Origin: JBFGCM01 sp041581135
GTDB taxonomy: Bacteria > Actinomycetota > Acidimicrobiia > Spongiisociales > UBA5794
Length of the DNA: 6,389 nt
Direction of reading: 5' to 3'
NCBI GenBank assembly: GCA_041581135.1
Contig: JBFGCM010000130.1
Location: 1-6,389 of the forward strand
Both the position numbers and the translations under genes were made by a program. Positions 1-4,877 of the stretch are shown one piece after another (position 1 is the stretch's first letter; the number at the start of each line of letters is the position of its first letter). The notes under the pieces are model-generated. The model had not been told where the DNA came from. It did not search any database and worked only from the letters and a program-made list of their open reading frames with translations.

Positions 1-148
1 CAGCCGTGGACGAGGGGGGGGGGGGGGCCGCCGACGTGGCGGGCGCCACCGTGGTGGGTGCGGGGCTTTTTGTTGTCGTGGCGGCGTCGTCTCCACCGCA
101 GGCGGCGATGACGACCAGCAACGCGGTGACGGCGGAAGCCCTCCTCAT
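1..148 (-). CDS. N-terminal part of a secreted lipoprotein, cut by the window edge
   Basis: Reading the minus strand from the ATG at 148-146 gives 49 codons with no stop before the window ends. The start MRRASAVTALLVVIAACGGD is a bacterial lipoprotein signal peptide: two Arg, a short hydrophobic core, and a lipobox ending VIAAC with the lipidated Cys at residue 17. An acidic spot (GGDD) follows, then a Thr/Ala/Pro-rich linker (residues about 22-49) of the kind that tethers substrate-binding or other extracytoplasmic domains to the membrane in Actinobacteria. The functional domain lies outside the window, so no function is given. No clear Shine-Dalgarno sequence precedes the start; it was chosen because the signal peptide begins exactly there. 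A run of 14 C in the coding strand encodes the PPPP stretch, so the reading frame beyond it depends on that length being right. Confidence 0.7.
   Translation of the reverse strand, partial: MRRASAVTALLVVIAACGGDDAATTTKSPAPTTVAPATSAAPPPPSSTA
14..27. repeat. Homopolymer run of 14 G inside the lipoprotein linker
   Basis: There are fourteen consecutive G on the plus strand (C on the coding strand of the lipoprotein gene). With 14 the frame continues as AAPPPPSSTA on the minus strand. A run this long is prone both to sequencing or assembly error and to slipped-strand mispairing in the cell, so its exact length is uncertain. Confidence 0.9.
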
Positions 149-198
149 GCGGCGCCAATATATGCCACGCCGGCGCCAACACCCAGTCGGTGCCGAGC

Positions 199-232
199 TT
201 GACTTCGACCAACATTGTGTAATGATGTAATT
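199..232 (+). promoter_or_regulatory. Possible promoter/operator upstream of the 233-742 gene
   Basis: This AT-rich patch stands out in GC-rich surroundings. It has a TTGACT at 199-204 and a direct repeat of TGTAAT at 218-223 and 227-232 (period 9), ending directly before the ATG at 233. The TTGACT-to-TGTAAT spacings (13 or 22) are not ideal for a single sigma-70 type promoter, so the exact elements are unclear. The first TGTAAT lies ten bases before the ATG, a distance that would fit a leaderless transcript. The direct repeat could also be a binding site, including for the downstream protein itself, but that is speculation. Confidence 0.3.
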
Positions 233-742
233 ATGGAAGAAGAGATCACAGCCTGGTTCCACACCCATATACCCGACGAGTGGTTCATCGAGCCGCCGGA
301 CGTGCAGGTGGATCGGGACGAGATCGTGGTCATCGGCACCCTGGCTGAACCCGATGCAACCGACGACGAGGACTCCGAGGCGTCTCGGCGAGCGGCGTGG
401 AAACGCCAGATCAAGGCGTTCCGCGAGGCGACGCGACAGCAGCGGATCCGGATCGCCGAGGAGGCAGAGGCCGGGCTCGACCGGAAGGTGTCTTGGGGTG
501 CCCGCTGTGGCGGGCTCACGCTGCTGTTCACCCACCTCTCGATTCCGGCGATGACCCGGCTCAGAATGCGGGAGCGCAAAGTGCTGGACACCCTGGTCGA
601 GACCGGGGTTGCCCGCTCCCGCAGCGATGCACTGGCGTGGTGCGTGCGGCTCGTCGGCAAGCACCAGGACGCATGGTTGGCCGAACTGCGGGAGGCTCTG
701 ACCGCCGTCGAACGGGTCCGAGAGCAGGGTCCCACCGCCTGA
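233..742 (+). CDS. Conserved hypothetical protein with a ribbon-helix-helix-like C-terminal segment
   Basis: This encodes a 169-residue soluble protein with no signal peptide or membrane segment. I do not recognise a named family; its style matches uncharacterised actinobacterial proteins. Visible parts are an N-terminal portion rich in acidic and aromatic residues with a probable beta strand (EIVVIGTL, 30-37), a charged, probably helical stretch (about 50-82, rich in Arg, Glu, Ala), a Cys/Gly spot (ARCGGLTLLFTHLS, 90-103), and a C-terminal region from about 113 on (ERKVLDTLVETGVARSRSDA). The C-terminal region resembles the helix-turn-helix half of ribbon-helix-helix DNA-binding proteins, in which a short helix and a turn with SRS/SRSEA introduce the second helix. 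Cysteines are at 92 and 137. I chose ATG 233 over the in-frame TTG at 215, because the extra residues MCNDVI are encoded by the AT-rich repeat patch. No Shine-Dalgarno is visible, so translation may be leaderless. It diverges from the lipoprotein gene and ends just before the aromatic attenuator promoter. A DNA-binding role is an inference only. Confidence 0.75.
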   Translation: MEEEITAWFHTHIPDEWFIEPPDVQVDRDEIVVIGTLAEPDATDDEDSEASRRAAWKRQIKAFREATRQQRIRIAEEAEAGLDRKVSWGARCGGLTLLFTHLSIPAMTRLRMRERKVLDTLVETGVARSRSDALAWCVRLVGKHQDAWLAELREALTAVERVREQGPTA

Positions 743-744
743 TC

Positions 745-773
745 TTGTCAACATCGGGCGGGACCGGTACATT
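745..773 (+). promoter_or_regulatory. Promoter of the aromatic leader/chorismate mutase transcript
   Basis: TTGTCA at 745-750 and TACATT at 768-773 are separated by exactly 17 bases, each close to the sigma-70/SigA consensus (TTGACA, TATAAT). The expected transcription start falls at about 780-783, at or within three bases of the GTG that opens the leader peptide. The leader would therefore be translated from a leaderless or almost leaderless RNA. The promoter begins three bases after the upstream gene's stop codon. Confidence 0.7.
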
Positions 774-782
774 GACGTCACC

Positions 783-848
783 GTGAGCAACTACTTCTAC
801 TTCGCGTACTTCTTTACCGGCACTGCCCGGGCAGGTAGCACGCGCTGA
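783..848 (+). CDS. Tyr/Phe-rich attenuation leader peptide (21 residues)
   Basis: A GTG start at 783 is followed by 20 more codons and a TGA at 846-848. Codons 4-11 read YFYFAYFF: three Tyr (TAC at 792, 798, 807) and four Phe (TTC at 795, 801, 810; TTT at 813) within eight codons, an extreme bias found in leader peptides that sense charged tRNA. There is no Trp codon. It sits between a good promoter and an intrinsic terminator and precedes a gene of aromatic amino-acid synthesis, which is the full layout of a transcription attenuator. When Tyr or Phe is scarce, a ribosome stalled at 792-815 would leave 827-836 free to form the antiterminator. When both are plentiful, the ribosome moves on to the stop codon, masks that segment, and the terminator forms. 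The peptide itself probably has no other function. There is no Shine-Dalgarno; the GTG lies about ten bases after the -10 box. Confidence 0.85.
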   Translation: MSNYFYFAYFFTGTARAGSTR

Positions 849-876
849 GAAGCACCTCACCACCACACCTACCCGG
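827..876 (+). promoter_or_regulatory. Antiterminator pairing of the attenuator
   Basis: CCGGGCAGGT (827-836) can pair with ACCTACCCGG (867-876): nine of ten base pairs with one C-A mismatch (832/871). The distal arm includes 872-876, the first five bases of the terminator stem, so the two structures exclude each other. The proximal arm lies inside the leader peptide gene, 12 bases after its last Phe codon, where a ribosome stalled on Tyr/Phe codons would leave it mostly free. The same segment also contains the 12-base palindrome CTGCCCGGGCAG (823-834), which could form a competing small hairpin. Base pairing was read by eye; no folding energies were computed. Confidence 0.65.
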
Positions 877-897
877 AGCAGACGCTCCGGGTTTTTT
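872..897 (+). terminator. Intrinsic terminator (attenuator) before the chorismate mutase gene
   Basis: CCCGGAGC (872-879) and GCTCCGGG (884-891) form a perfect 8-bp GC-rich stem with a four-base loop (AGAC), followed at once by TTTTTT (892-897). This is a textbook Rho-independent terminator. It lies 30 bases upstream of the ATG at 928, after the leader peptide, so it acts as a conditional terminator of the leader transcript. It would also stop read-through from the 233-742 gene. Confidence 0.92.
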
Positions 898-927
898 GTT
901 GGCCCGGAGCTCGGAATCGAGGACCAC

Positions 928-1998
928 ATGAGCGAGGAGCCCGTACTCAAGAGCCGGCGCCGCGAAGGCGTCGATACCACCGTCGTCGCCGTCGGCAACG
1001 TCCGATTCGGCGACGGCTCCTATCCCGTGCTCGCCGGTCCCTCGGTCGTCGAGAGCGAGGAGCAGATCGTCGAGTCGGCGATGGCCATCGCCGAAGCGGG
1101 GGGATCGGTGCTGCGCGCCGGCACCTACCGCGCCGAGAACTCGCCCTACGCCTTCAAGGGCCTGGGCGACGAGGGCCTCATGTACCTGGTGACAGCCGGT
1201 CTCGAGGCCGGCCTCCCCACCAGCACGGAGGTGCTGGAGCCCGGCCAGGCCGCGCACATAGCCGCGCACGTCGACTTGTTGGAGATCGGCCCCGACAACA
1301 TGCAGAACTTCGTCCTGCTGCAGGCGGCCGGCCGCACCGGTCGGCCGGTGATGCTGCACCGCGGCCCGTCGGCGACCATCGACGAGTGGCTCATGGCGGC
1401 CGAGTACATCCTGGCGGTCGACAATCACTCGGTGATCTTGTGCGAGCGGGGGAGTCGCACGTTCGATCCTCGCACGACGGACACACTCGACATCTCGGCG
1501 ATCCCCGTTGTCCAGAACATGAGCCACCTACCGGTTGTCATCGATCCATCGGGCAAGACCACCGAAACGCTCATTCCGCTGGCCTTGGCCGGGCGCACGG
1601 TGGGTGCCGACGGGCTCATCGCCCACGTGCACCCGAGTCCCGACCAGGCCAAAGGTGGCAACGGCAGCCAGCTCGGTCTGGCGGCGTACCACACCCTGAT
1701 GGACTCCCTCGGGGTGCCGATGTTGCGTGACGAGATCGATCGCATCGACCGCGAGCTCGTCCGGCTGCTCGGCAGGCGGCTGCGACGTTCGGTGGAGATC
1801 GGGCTCATCAAGGCAGAACGAGGGCTCGCCCTACGCTCTCCCGATCGGGAGGCGGAACTCATCGACGAGGCCCGGACCGATGCCGTCGCCGAGGGTCTCG
1901 ATCCGGACTACGTCGCCCGGATGATGGAGCTCGTGCTTGAGTCCTCCCGTGCGGCGCAGAAAGAGGCGCTCGAGGAAGGCGGTCAGCCTGAGGGGTGA
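928..1998 (+). CDS. aroQ: Chorismate mutase (AroQ type) fused to a degenerate DAHP synthase-like domain
   Basis: This is a 356-residue fusion, probably cytoplasmic. Residues about 18-262 follow the type I-beta DAHP synthase/KDO8P synthase barrel: AGPSVVES (36-43), NSPYAFKGLG (71-80), NMQNF (124-128), SATIDEWLMAAEYI (148-161), CERGSRTFD (172-180), SHLPVVIDPS (199-208), GADGLI (226-231). Set against the family signatures, the four metal ligands are replaced: Cys by Ser39 (GPCS), His by Gly209 (DPSH), Glu by His233 (EVHP) and Asp by Asn245 (SDG). KPRTS reads RAENS (68-72) and the PEP-site Lys of LLKRG is His144. DAHP synthesis is therefore doubtful. Residues 265-347 are an AroQ chorismate mutase (chorismate to prephenate). 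It aligns without gaps to the E. coli PheA mutase domain and keeps Arg267, Arg284, Lys295, Arg307, Glu308, Ser340 and Gln344; Asp48 of E. coli becomes Ser304. The ATG has GAGGA four bases upstream. Expression is set by the Tyr/Phe attenuator before it. Automatic annotation would probably say bifunctional DAHP synthase/chorismate mutase. The 3' end overlaps gpsA by 16 bp, tail to tail. Confidence 0.88.
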   Translation: MSEEPVLKSRRREGVDTTVVAVGNVRFGDGSYPVLAGPSVVESEEQIVESAMAIAEAGGSVLRAGTYRAENSPYAFKGLGDEGLMYLVTAGLEAGLPTSTEVLEPGQAAHIAAHVDLLEIGPDNMQNFVLLQAAGRTGRPVMLHRGPSATIDEWLMAAEYILAVDNHSVILCERGSRTFDPRTTDTLDISAIPVVQNMSHLPVVIDPSGKTTETLIPLALAGRTVGADGLIAHVHPSPDQAKGGNGSQLGLAAYHTLMDSLGVPMLRDEIDRIDRELVRLLGRRLRRSVEIGLIKAERGLALRSPDREAELIDEARTDAVAEGLDPDYVARMMELVLESSRAAQKEALEEGGQPEG

Positions 1999-2996
1999 TC
2001 GATGCCGTGCAGCTCCGGCTTGGCTTCGCGCATCATCAGGTTGAGGAGCATCTGGCTGGGTGGCATCGCGTCGTAGAGGACCGCTCCCACCTGCTCGGCG
2101 ATGGGCATCTCGATGCCGTGCAGCCGAGCCAGCTCGAGCACCGATGCGGTGGTCTTCACACCCTCGGCCACCATGTTCATCTCCGTGGTGATCTGGTCCA
2201 GCGTGCGACCCTGTCCGAGCCCGTAGCCCACGCGGTGGTTCCGGCTCTGCGAGCTCATACACGTGGCGATGAGGTCGCCCATGCCGGCCAGACCGGCGAA
2301 CGTGAGCGGGTTTCCACCCATGGCCACGCCGAGCCGAGTGAGCTCTGCCAGGGCTCTCGTGACGAGAGCCGCCAGCGAGTTGTGGCCGTACCCGAGGCCG
2401 TCGGCCACCCCGGCGGCGATCGCCATGACGTTCTTGAGGGCGCCCGCCGCCTCGCACCCGACGACGTCTCGGTTGGTGTACACCCGCAGGGTGGGGCCCA
2501 TGAACAAGTCCTGCAGCAGCCGTGCCGTGGGCTCGTCGGGCATGGCGATGACCGATGCCGCGGGTTGCGCTGCCATGATCTCCCTGGCCAGGTTGGGCCC
2601 GGTGAGCACTCCGACGACATCAGGGTTCGAGCCGAGCACTTCGACGACCACCTCCGTCATGCGCTTGAGGGTGCCCTGCTCGATGCCCTTCGCCAGGCTG
2701 ACGATGGGTGTGTCCGGGCTGATGCCGTCGGTGGCGCCCAAGACCGCCCGGAAGCCGTGGGACGGCACCCCGACGACGATGGCGTCGGCGCCGTCGATGG
2801 CGTCCTCGAGGTGACTCGTCGCCCGAAGTGACGGAGGCAGGCGGAAACCCTCCAGGTACTCCGGGTTCTCGTGGCGGCCGTTGATGGCGTCGGCCAACTC
2901 GGCGCGGCGCGCCCACAACGTGGTGTCCGTGCGATCAGCGATGAGAGCAGCCACGGCCGTCCCCCACGAGCCGGCCCCGATCACCGCAACCTTCAT
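1983..2996 (-). CDS. gpsA: Glycerol-3-phosphate dehydrogenase [NAD(P)+]
   Basis: GpsA reversibly reduces dihydroxyacetone phosphate to sn-glycerol 3-phosphate, the backbone for membrane phospholipids; it is cytoplasmic. The 337-residue length is normal for the family. The N-terminal Rossmann fold starts at once with VIGAGSWGTA (GxGxxG, residues 7-12). Further hallmarks are VVGVPSH (74-80), SLAKGIE (100-106, Lys103), TGPNLAREI (132-140), the catalytic-lysine segment ALKNVMAIAAG (186-196, Lys188), GHNSLAALVTR (204-214), FAGLAGMGDLIATC (233-246, Asp241) and SSQSRNHRVGYGLG (248-261). All key residues seem intact. I chose the ATG at 2996-2994 over longer in-frame starts because the Rossmann motif begins there and GAGGAAGGA lies a few bases upstream. 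A possible -10 box, TAGCCT, lies on the minus strand at 3031-3026. It diverges from the PhoH-PIN gene and its 3' end overlaps the chorismate mutase gene. Confidence 0.96.
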   Translation of the reverse strand: MKVAVIGAGSWGTAVAALIADRTDTTLWARRAELADAINGRHENPEYLEGFRLPPSLRATSHLEDAIDGADAIVVGVPSHGFRAVLGATDGISPDTPIVSLAKGIEQGTLKRMTEVVVEVLGSNPDVVGVLTGPNLAREIMAAQPAASVIAMPDEPTARLLQDLFMGPTLRVYTNRDVVGCEAAGALKNVMAIAAGVADGLGYGHNSLAALVTRALAELTRLGVAMGGNPLTFAGLAGMGDLIATCMSSQSRNHRVGYGLGQGRTLDQITTEMNMVAEGVKTTASVLELARLHGIEMPIAEQVGAVLYDAMPPSQMLLNLMMREAKPELHGIDHPSG

Positions 2997-3019
2997 CGTG
3001 CGTCCTTCCTCGCCGTGGT

Positions 3020-3060
3020 CGGACCAGGCTACCGGTCCTTTGTTTTTCGACCCTGGTCCG
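3020..3060. repeat. 9-bp inverted repeat in the gpsA/PhoH divergent intergenic region
   Basis: CGGACCAGG (3020-3028) and CCTGGTCCG (3052-3060) are perfect inverted copies separated by 23 bases that include a T-rich stretch. The left arm overlaps TAGCCT (minus strand, 3031-3026), the best candidate for a gpsA -10 box, about 30 bases before the gpsA start. It could be an operator for a dimeric regulator or an RNA stem in a 5' leader. I cannot tell which, and chance is possible. I see no convincing promoter for the plus-strand gene here. Confidence 0.4.
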
Positions 3061-3099
3061 TGAAGATGTCCGGCGGGACCCGAATTCGGGGGAGCTGGC

Positions 3100-4416
3100 T
3101 TGGCGCCCAAAACCTACCTGCTCGACACGTGCGTCCTGCTCGCCGACCCGCAGGCGTTGCTCCGCTTCGATGAGCATCACGTGGTCTTGCCGCTCGTCGT
3201 GATCGAGGAGCTGGACAGGCACAAGAGCCGGATGGACGAGCTCGGGGCCAATGCCCGGCGGACCATACGCCTCCTCGAGGAGCTCGGCTCCTCACGTCCG
3301 GGCGGCATGGCCGAGCCCGTGGTCATCGGCACCGGTGGCACGCTGCGCATCGAGCTGAATGGCGTCACGAGCAGTGGCTTGCCCAGCATCCTCGATCCCA
3401 GGACTCCAGACCATCGGATCTTGGCGACGTGCCTCAACATGGATGCTGCTCCGGTGCTGGTCACCCGGGACGCCGCGCTCCGTATCAAGGCCGCCCAGCT
3501 GGGGGTGGAGGTCGAGGACTACCGGGCCGACACCGTGCACGTGGATGAGTCCTATCGCGGCATCGCCGAGCTCGACATCGCCGGCGATGTCATCGACGAG
3601 CTGTTCGACTCGGGCAAGGTGGAGCTGCCCGCCGATCACGTGTCGACCCCGACGTTGTTCGTCAACCAGTACGTGATCCTCAAGGGCCCGGGATCGCAGA
3701 GCGGGCTCGGCAGGGTGGTGGAGTCGGGAGCCCGGGTGGTGGCGGCGCGCGTCGCCGGAACCCGCCAGGCGTTCGGCGTCGAATCCAAGAACGTGCAGCA
3801 GGCGTTCGCTCTCGATCTGCTGCTCGATCCGGACATCGCCGCGGTCAGCCTGATGGGGATGGCCGGCACCGGGAAGACGTTCTTGGCGCTGGCCGCTGCC
3901 CTCGAGCAGGTGGTGGAGACGGATCGCTACCGGCGAGCCGCCGTGTACCGGCCGCTGGTGGCGGTCGGCAGGCAAGAGGTGGGGTTCTTGCCCGGAGACC
4001 TGGGGGACAAGCTCGCACCCTGGATGGCGGCCGTGCACGACAACCTGCACGCCCTGTTCTCCGGCAGCCCCGGTTCGGCCCGCGACGCCATCGACGAGCT
4101 CGTCGATCGCGACCTGCTGGAGATGGCCGCCATCACCTACCTGCGGGGCCGGTCGATCACCGGCGAGATCGTGATCATCGACGAGGCGCAGAACCTCGAG
4201 TTGCCGACGCTGAAGGTGATTCTCACGAGGATGAGCCGCGGTTCGAAGGTGGTGTTCTGTGGAGATCTCACCCAAGTCGACAACCCCTACGTGTCCCCGT
4301 TCGGCGGCCTGGCGGCCCTGATCGAGAAGTTCAAGGGGAGCCCTCTCTTCGGGCACGTCACGCTCGAGCGGAGCGTTCGGAGTCCACTCGCCGAATTCGC
4401 CGCCACGACCCTCTGA
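3100..4416 (+). CDS. phoH2: PhoH-family ATPase with N-terminal PIN RNase domain (PhoH2/YlaK type)
   Basis: This is a 438-residue, probably cytoplasmic, two-domain protein. Residues about 5-145 form a PIN nuclease domain: YLLDTCVLL with Asp9, VVIEELDRHK (33-42, Glu36/Glu37), PDHRILATC with Asp104, and LVTRDAALRIKA with Asp124, the acidic cluster that binds metal. Residues about 225-438 form the PhoH P-loop ATPase: Walker A GMAGTGKT (253-260), GRQEVGFLPGDL (290-301), Walker B IVIIDEAQN (357-365), FCGDLTQVDNP (386-396) and LERSVRS near the end. PIN-PhoH proteins such as mycobacterial PhoH2 are known to unwind and cleave RNA in an ATP-dependent way, so a role in RNA turnover is likely. The start is TTG 3100, supported by GGGGGAG ending five bases upstream and by the PIN motif following directly. 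Mycobacterial PhoH2 has a small antitoxin gene upstream; I see no convincing one here. It leads a likely cluster with the HIT and MFS genes. Confidence 0.93.
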   Translation: MAPKTYLLDTCVLLADPQALLRFDEHHVVLPLVVIEELDRHKSRMDELGANARRTIRLLEELGSSRPGGMAEPVVIGTGGTLRIELNGVTSSGLPSILDPRTPDHRILATCLNMDAAPVLVTRDAALRIKAAQLGVEVEDYRADTVHVDESYRGIAELDIAGDVIDELFDSGKVELPADHVSTPTLFVNQYVILKGPGSQSGLGRVVESGARVVAARVAGTRQAFGVESKNVQQAFALDLLLDPDIAAVSLMGMAGTGKTFLALAAALEQVVETDRYRRAAVYRPLVAVGRQEVGFLPGDLGDKLAPWMAAVHDNLHALFSGSPGSARDAIDELVDRDLLEMAAITYLRGRSITGEIVIIDEAQNLELPTLKVILTRMSRGSKVVFCGDLTQVDNPYVSPFGGLAALIEKFKGSPLFGHVTLERSVRSPLAEFAATTL

Positions 4417-4435
4417 GGCACCGCCGGCGGCGCAG

Positions 4436-4441
4436 TACAGT
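4436..4441 (+). promoter_or_regulatory. Possible -10 box for the HIT gene
   Basis: TACAGT (4436-4441) fits TAnnnT and lies nine bases before the ATG at 4450, about the same spacing as TACATT to the leader-peptide GTG. No Shine-Dalgarno precedes the HIT start, which fits a leaderless internal promoter. There is no good -35 box, and the gap from the PhoH-PIN stop is only 33 bases, so read-through from upstream is equally possible. Confidence 0.3.
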
Positions 4442-4449
4442 GAGCGCCG

Positions 4450-4872
4450 ATGGCGACCATCTTCACCAGGATCATCGAAGGCGAGCTGCCGGGTCGTTTC
4501 GTCTGGAAGGACGACCATTGTGTGGTGTTTCTCTCGATCAACCCGCTGGCACCCGGTCATTGCCTGGTGGTCCCTCGGGTGGAGGTGGATCACTGGCTCG
4601 ACCTGGATGTCGAGCTCACCGATCATCTGATGCACGTCGCTCGAGCAGTGGGTCAAGCCATCCGCCGTGCGTTCCGACCGGTCAAGGTCGGCCTGATGAT
4701 CGCCGGGTTGGAAGTACCCCATGTACACATCCATGTGTCGCAGCTCAACGAGGTCCATGATCTGGATTTCGCTCGGGCCGCCGTCGATCCGGATCCGGAC
4801 GAGCTGGATGCGGCGGCCACAGCCATCCGGGCCGCACTGCGGACGCTCGGACACGCCCAAGTCGCGGACTGA
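4450..4872 (+). CDS. HIT-family nucleotide hydrolase/transferase-like protein
   Basis: This is a 140-residue cytoplasmic protein of the histidine triad superfamily. The N-terminal part (IFTRIIEGELPGRFVWKDD, 4-22) and FLSINPLAPGHCLVVPR (27-43) are classic HIT fold segments. The active-site triad is PHVHIHVSQ (90-98), with His91, His93 and His95; His93 should be the nucleophile that attacks the alpha-phosphate of a nucleotide substrate. Two features differ from typical Hint proteins: the N-terminal zinc Cys pair is absent (IFTR where IFC is common), and the usual N-x-G-x-x-AGQ strand before the triad is replaced by GLMIAGLEVP (81-90). Together with the extended tail (about 105-140) this suggests a separate subgroup with unknown substrate. 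It lies 33 bases after the PhoH-PIN gene and five bases before the transporter gene, so it is probably co-transcribed with the latter. Confidence 0.9.
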   Translation: MATIFTRIIEGELPGRFVWKDDHCVVFLSINPLAPGHCLVVPRVEVDHWLDLDVELTDHLMHVARAVGQAIRRAFRPVKVGLMIAGLEVPHVHIHVSQLNEVHDLDFARAAVDPDPDELDAAATAIRAALRTLGHAQVAD

Positions 4873-4877
4873 GCCGG

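Noticed and set aside
6..230. Plus-strand open frame of 74 codons through the G run
   Set aside because: It lies opposite a convincing lipoprotein signal peptide and its translation depends on the G run. The Ala/Val/Gly-rich product shows no motif.
215..232. TTG start at 215 for the hypothetical protein
   Set aside because: It would add only MCNDVI, encoded by the TGTAAT repeat patch, with no ribosome binding site. ATG 233 is simpler.
872..897. Plain terminator of the 233-742 gene rather than an attenuator
   Set aside because: A separate promoter and a Tyr/Phe-rich leader lie between that gene and the hairpin, and an alternative pairing competes for the stem, so a conditional terminator explains more. 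Stopping read-through may be a side role.
928..1998. Frameshift or sequencing errors as the cause of the missing DAHP synthase ligands
   Set aside because: The frame is unbroken, and the conserved motifs on both sides of each changed position stay in register, so the substitutions look genuine.
3000..3099. Small antitoxin gene upstream of the PIN-PhoH gene, as in mycobacteria
   Set aside because: No short open frame with a ribosome binding site and antitoxin-like sequence is visible in the roughly 100-base gap.
2997..3110. Longer gpsA start at 3110
   Set aside because: The extra residues are not part of the family, the Rossmann GxGxxG begins right after the ATG at 2996, and a strong Shine-Dalgarno lies just before that ATG.
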